DNA of 31,890 bases from a virus. The DNA lies in IMG/VR virus record IMGVR_UViG_3300032308_000660, positions 1 to 31,890 of that record; one strand, given 5' to 3'. A program made the position numbers and the translations under genes. The stretch's first letter is position 1. Every line of letters begins with the position of its first letter. This document shows positions 30,240 to 31,890 of this stretch, one piece after another. The notes below the pieces were generated by a model. It saw nothing but the letters and a program-made list of their open reading frames with translations. It did not search any database and was not told where the DNA came from.

Positions 30240-30436
30240 TATAACTTACCTCCAAAGTTTGTCTTATATTCTTCCGAATCCAAAAAATACTCTTTTAGTT
30301 TTGCTACGGCACCTGTTTCACCAAAGTCCTTAACAAAATTCTCATAACTTTCCATCCAAAATGCTAGACCCTGTGGATCAGGTTCACGCTTTAGATAGGT
30401 GCGATATGCATCAACAACTGTATCAACTGTAGCCAT
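30239..30436 (-). CDS. DUF4214-like protein (65 aa)
   Basis: Matches the DUF4214 pattern: VVDAYRTYLKREPDPQGLAFWMESY (Y-x3-L-x-R-x-PD-x2-G-x2-W) followed by a helix and a C-terminal FLDSEEYKTNF. The domain is common in alphaproteobacterial surface and S-layer-type proteins, usually attached to larger chains; here it stands alone. A strong AGGAG ribosome site precedes it. Role in the phage unknown. Confidence 0.82.
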   Translation of the reverse strand: MATVDTVVDAYRTYLKREPDPQGLAFWMESYENFVKDFGETGAVAKLKEYFLDSEEYKTNFGGKL

Positions 30437-30448
30437 ATTATTTCTCCT

Positions 30449-30706
30449 TCATGCTAAACCTGTACCGTCATGTTCTTCAACGTCAGGCAATTTCAAGGAA
30501 CCATCAGCATGACGTTCCTTCTTTTTGCGGTCAACACCGACAAAATTATCTGGATGCTTTAGTATAAGAGCAAGAAATTTTACAAACTCTGCTAAATCTT
30601 CCTTATTATACTTTGCACCAAGTTTTCCATCTTCCCTTATATATGCCGTAAGTAGGCAGTAGGCCTCATTCACAGCAGGGTATGATATTTTATCATTTAC
30701 TTCCAT
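30449..30706 (-). CDS. Hypothetical protein (85 aa)
   Basis: Not recognised. A soluble 85-residue protein with two helices (AVNEAYCLLTAYIREDG and KEDLAEFVKFLALILKHPD) and a charged C-terminal tail rich in Lys, His and Asp. It lies between small secreted-protein genes, all on the minus strand with short gaps. Confidence 0.7.
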   Translation of the reverse strand: MEVNDKISYPAVNEAYCLLTAYIREDGKLGAKYNKEDLAEFVKFLALILKHPDNFVGVDRKKKERHADGSLKLPDVEEHDGTGLA

Positions 30707-30715
30707 TTGTTCATC

Positions 30716-30880
30716 CTAACATTTAAAATTAATTACCGCATCTTTCCATTCACCGTCCATAGGCACCTTAGCAGCAACCTGACGTAAGTGGCAAACCTTA
30801 GGGTCTACTTTTAATTGATGTTTCTGACACTCACCTGAAGATAGACAAATACTGATAACTGCGAAAACTAACTCTTTCAT
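30716..30880 (-). CDS. Small Cys-containing, probably secreted protein (54 aa)
   Basis: A 54-residue protein starting MKELVFAVISICLSSGECQ, probably a short signal peptide, then CQKHQLKVDPKVCHLRQVAA and a C-terminal INFKC. Similar small phage proteins with paired cysteines and a GEW segment exist, without known function. AAGGAG lies upstream of the ATG. Confidence 0.68.
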   Translation of the reverse strand: MKELVFAVISICLSSGECQKHQLKVDPKVCHLRQVAAKVPMDGEWKDAVINFKC

Positions 30881-30890
30881 ATATTACTCC

Positions 30891-31094
30891 TTATCTTGCG
30901 ATTGCAAGGCCGGCAGACCAAAACAATCCTATCATTAATGCCGCACCAAAACAACCTCCAAGAAGGCTGTAAATATAATTATTCTCCTTGAGACTGGGAG
31001 ACTGCTCGGTGGTAATACCGTTCGAAGATGCCGAGTCGATCTTCTTCTGAGTAGCAGTCGGGAATTGGATAACCTTTGACTTTTTGCCAGACAT
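30891..31094 (-). CDS. Small C-terminal-anchored membrane protein (67 aa), overlaps the next gene
   Basis: From the ATG at 31094 this reads a polar N-terminus (MSGKKSKVIQFPTATQKKID) and one strong C-terminal membrane span (SLLGGCFGAALMIGLFWSAGLA). It overlaps more than half of the 60-residue ORF at 30979-31161 in another frame. The start is uncertain: GGAG is 10 bases upstream, and an in-frame ATG further out (31121) also exists. The membrane span argues that at least the part after 30979 is real. Confidence 0.55.
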   Translation of the reverse strand: MSGKKSKVIQFPTATQKKIDSASSNGITTEQSPSLKENNYIYSLLGGCFGAALMIGLFWSAGLAIAR

Positions 31095-31161
31095 GTTCTG
31101 CCATCTCCAATGTAAATTCACGATCTTTCTTTTGTTCTTCAGAGGATTGCGTAGAGTCCAA
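30979..31161 (-). CDS. Hypothetical protein with TTG start (60 aa)
   Basis: A soluble 60-residue protein (DREFTLEMAEHVWQKVKGYP, then an acidic helix and FERYYHRAVSQSQGE). The TTG start at 31161 has a very good AGGAG at six-base spacing inside the preceding gene's end, which supports translation. Function unknown. Its 3' half overlaps the membrane-protein ORF in another frame. Confidence 0.6.
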   Translation of the reverse strand: MDSTQSSEEQKKDREFTLEMAEHVWQKVKGYPIPDCYSEEDRLGIFERYYHRAVSQSQGE

Positions 31162-31354
31162 TGATTGCTCCTAATGTAAAAGGTATCATATTGCTAACTA
31201 GGACAATACCAATAGCCGTCAATAATAATCCAATGCTTGTTTCTTCATCGGTATCTTCCTGATCAACTACATTACTATATACAAAACCTCTAATGAAGGT
31301 ATTGATAAACATACTCAATATTAGAGAGCCTGTTATTAGAAAGGCAAGCAGCAT
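31139..31354 (-). CDS. Small membrane protein with two to three spans (71 aa)
   Basis: Hydrophobic 71-residue protein: a first span (LLAFLITGSLILSMFINTF), an acidic loop (VVDQEDTDEETS) and a second hydrophobic region (IGLLLTAIGIVLVSNMIPFTLGAIIGLYAIL) that may hold two spans. The topology recalls small phage holin-like or membrane accessory proteins, but there is no specific match. AAAGGA precedes the ATG. Confidence 0.68.
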   Translation of the reverse strand: MLLAFLITGSLILSMFINTFIRGFVYSNVVDQEDTDEETSIGLLLTAIGIVLVSNMIPFTLGAIIGLYAIL

Positions 31355-31355
31355 C

Positions 31356-31553
31356 TTATAAATCCTTTCCTTCTTTCACTCGTCCATAATAATAGCACAA
31401 AAGATTACAAAGTTCAACCGTTTTTTCTACTTCTCTAATACTTTTTATCTGGTTTTCCGCCATAAGTCTCCAACGATCTGAACCATTCGCTTTTTCCATC
31501 TGTCGTAGGAACTCTATACATTCCTCCAGGTCGTCGTTCATTAACTCGAACAT
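31356..31553 (-). CDS. Hypothetical protein (65 aa)
   Basis: An acidic helical protein (MNDDLEECIEFLRQMEKANG, then IREVEKTVELCNLLCYYYG). Function unknown. AAAGGA lies eight bases before the ATG at 31553. Its 5' part overlaps the C-terminal coding part of the 103-residue gene by 119 bases in another frame. Confidence 0.65.
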   Translation of the reverse strand: MFELMNDDLEECIEFLRQMEKANGSDRWRLMAENQIKSIREVEKTVELCNLLCYYYGRVKEGKDL

Positions 31554-31746
31554 TGTTCTGTTCCTTTTTGATTGATCGGATCCAATTGGAACATACTCTA
31601 ACCTGCTGATCCGTTAATTCTCCATTACATACTGGTCTAATGTGTGGTATGAACAATCTGCTATCTGTTATATCTAAGACACCATATAAAAATATAAAGA
31701 TAGTTCCAAATAGAAATGGGTTGGTATCATGCCACTTGCGTAACAT
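31435..31746 (-). CDS. Hypothetical protein with one hydrophobic span (103 aa)
   Basis: Start taken at the ATG at 31746, coupled to the stop of the 33-residue ORF (TGATG). A basic N-terminus and one hydrophobic stretch (PFLFGTIFIFLYGVL) precede a polar domain with two cysteines (VCNGELTDQQVRVCSNW) and a Gly/Arg-rich tail. Not recognised. The last third overlaps the 65-residue gene. Confidence 0.5.
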   Translation of the reverse strand: MLRKWHDTNPFLFGTIFIFLYGVLDITDSRLFIPHIRPVCNGELTDQQVRVCSNWIRSIKKEQNNVRVNERRPGGMYRVPTTDGKSEWFRSLETYGGKPDKKY

Positions 31747-31847
31747 CAATACCAACGCATATAGATGACAACATGTTTCAGTATTACAACCGTAAGGCCC
31801 CAACAAAGAAACAAAGTGACAGCGAGTTTTATTCTTTCGTCTAACAT
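31746..31847 (-). CDS. Small membrane peptide (33 aa)
   Basis: A 33-residue ORF (MLDERIKLAVTLFLCWGLTV, then a short basic tail) with one membrane span, coupled by TGATG to the next gene. No ribosome site is visible close to the ATG, but a CTAAATA box ends eight bases upstream and the transcript may be leaderless. Confidence 0.5.
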   Translation of the reverse strand: MLDERIKLAVTLFLCWGLTVVILKHVVIYMRWY

Positions 31848-31854
31848 GGTTTGT

Positions 31855-31861
31855 TATTTAG
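31855..31861 (-). promoter_or_regulatory. Late promoter-like box CTAAATA near the right edge
   Basis: CTAAATA on the minus strand, partly overlapping a TATACT sequence, eight bases before the 33-residue ORF. Upstream context is cut by the window edge. Confidence 0.4.
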
Positions 31862-31890
31862 TATAGCGTTCCTGCTTGATGGTCGTTTCC

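Overview
This window is part of the genome of a large virulent tailed phage of the T4 superfamily (a myovirus). The support is a T4-type replication set: family B DNA polymerase gp43, UvsX recombinase, gp41-type helicase and gp61-type primase. Around these lie many small genes joined by ATGA or TAATG overlaps, short TAAATA-type late promoter boxes, two tRNA genes and a free-standing homing endonuclease. Nearly all genes are on the minus strand, so transcription mostly runs from right to left. The plus strand carries only the homing endonuclease and the spanin pair. Several secreted proteins (an RlpA-like protein, an LAS-type peptidase, a glycine-rich protein, a DUF4214-like protein) suggest an alphaproteobacterial, perhaps rhizobial, host. 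That host call is inference.

Layout from left to right. 1-4032: a minus-strand operon of primase, endolysin, a 70-residue protein, ThyX and a class II (B12-dependent) ribonucleotide reductase cut by the window edge. A perfect-consensus sigma70 promoter (4062-4090) drives it. 4091-16451: a late block of virion-associated genes. It holds a single-span membrane protein, an M15 peptidase, a DUF7207-like protein, lysine-rich modular proteins, a decoration protein with an Ig-like domain, a three-domain nucleotidyltransferase/metallopeptidase/P-loop-kinase protein, a HAD phosphatase, a ligase-fold nucleotidyltransferase and a 405-residue protein. Three of these begin with a short N-terminus like the T4 capsid-targeting sequence, ending in an (L/I)-x-E prohead-protease site. 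That suggests enzymes packaged in the head and possibly injected. 16478-18236: Dam methylase, a DUF7352-like protein, a dCMP-deaminase-like enzyme and a zinc-ribbon protein. 18250-20534: secreted and envelope proteins. 20554-21000: tRNA-Pro(UGG) and tRNA-Arg(UCU) flanking two tiny genes. 21003-28960: the replication and recombination operon (helicase, UvsX, polymerase and small genes), headed by a Bfd-like ferredoxin and a sigma70-type promoter. 29010-29832: spanins (plus) and a holin-like protein (minus). 29850-29953: a structured RNA region between two late-type boxes. 29949-31847: small secreted, membrane and unknown genes.

The promoters divide by function. Nucleotide and replication operons have TTGACA/TATAAT-like promoters, while virion, lysis and homing-endonuclease genes have TATAAATA or CTAAATA boxes. 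The most unusual content is the set of possibly packaged end-processing enzymes (ligase fold, HAD phosphatase, P-loop kinase and nucleotidyltransferase) and the RNA element with mutually exclusive hairpins upstream of the holin-like gene. No intergenic stretch exceeds 300 bases; the longest, about 190 bases at 18810-18999, is described.
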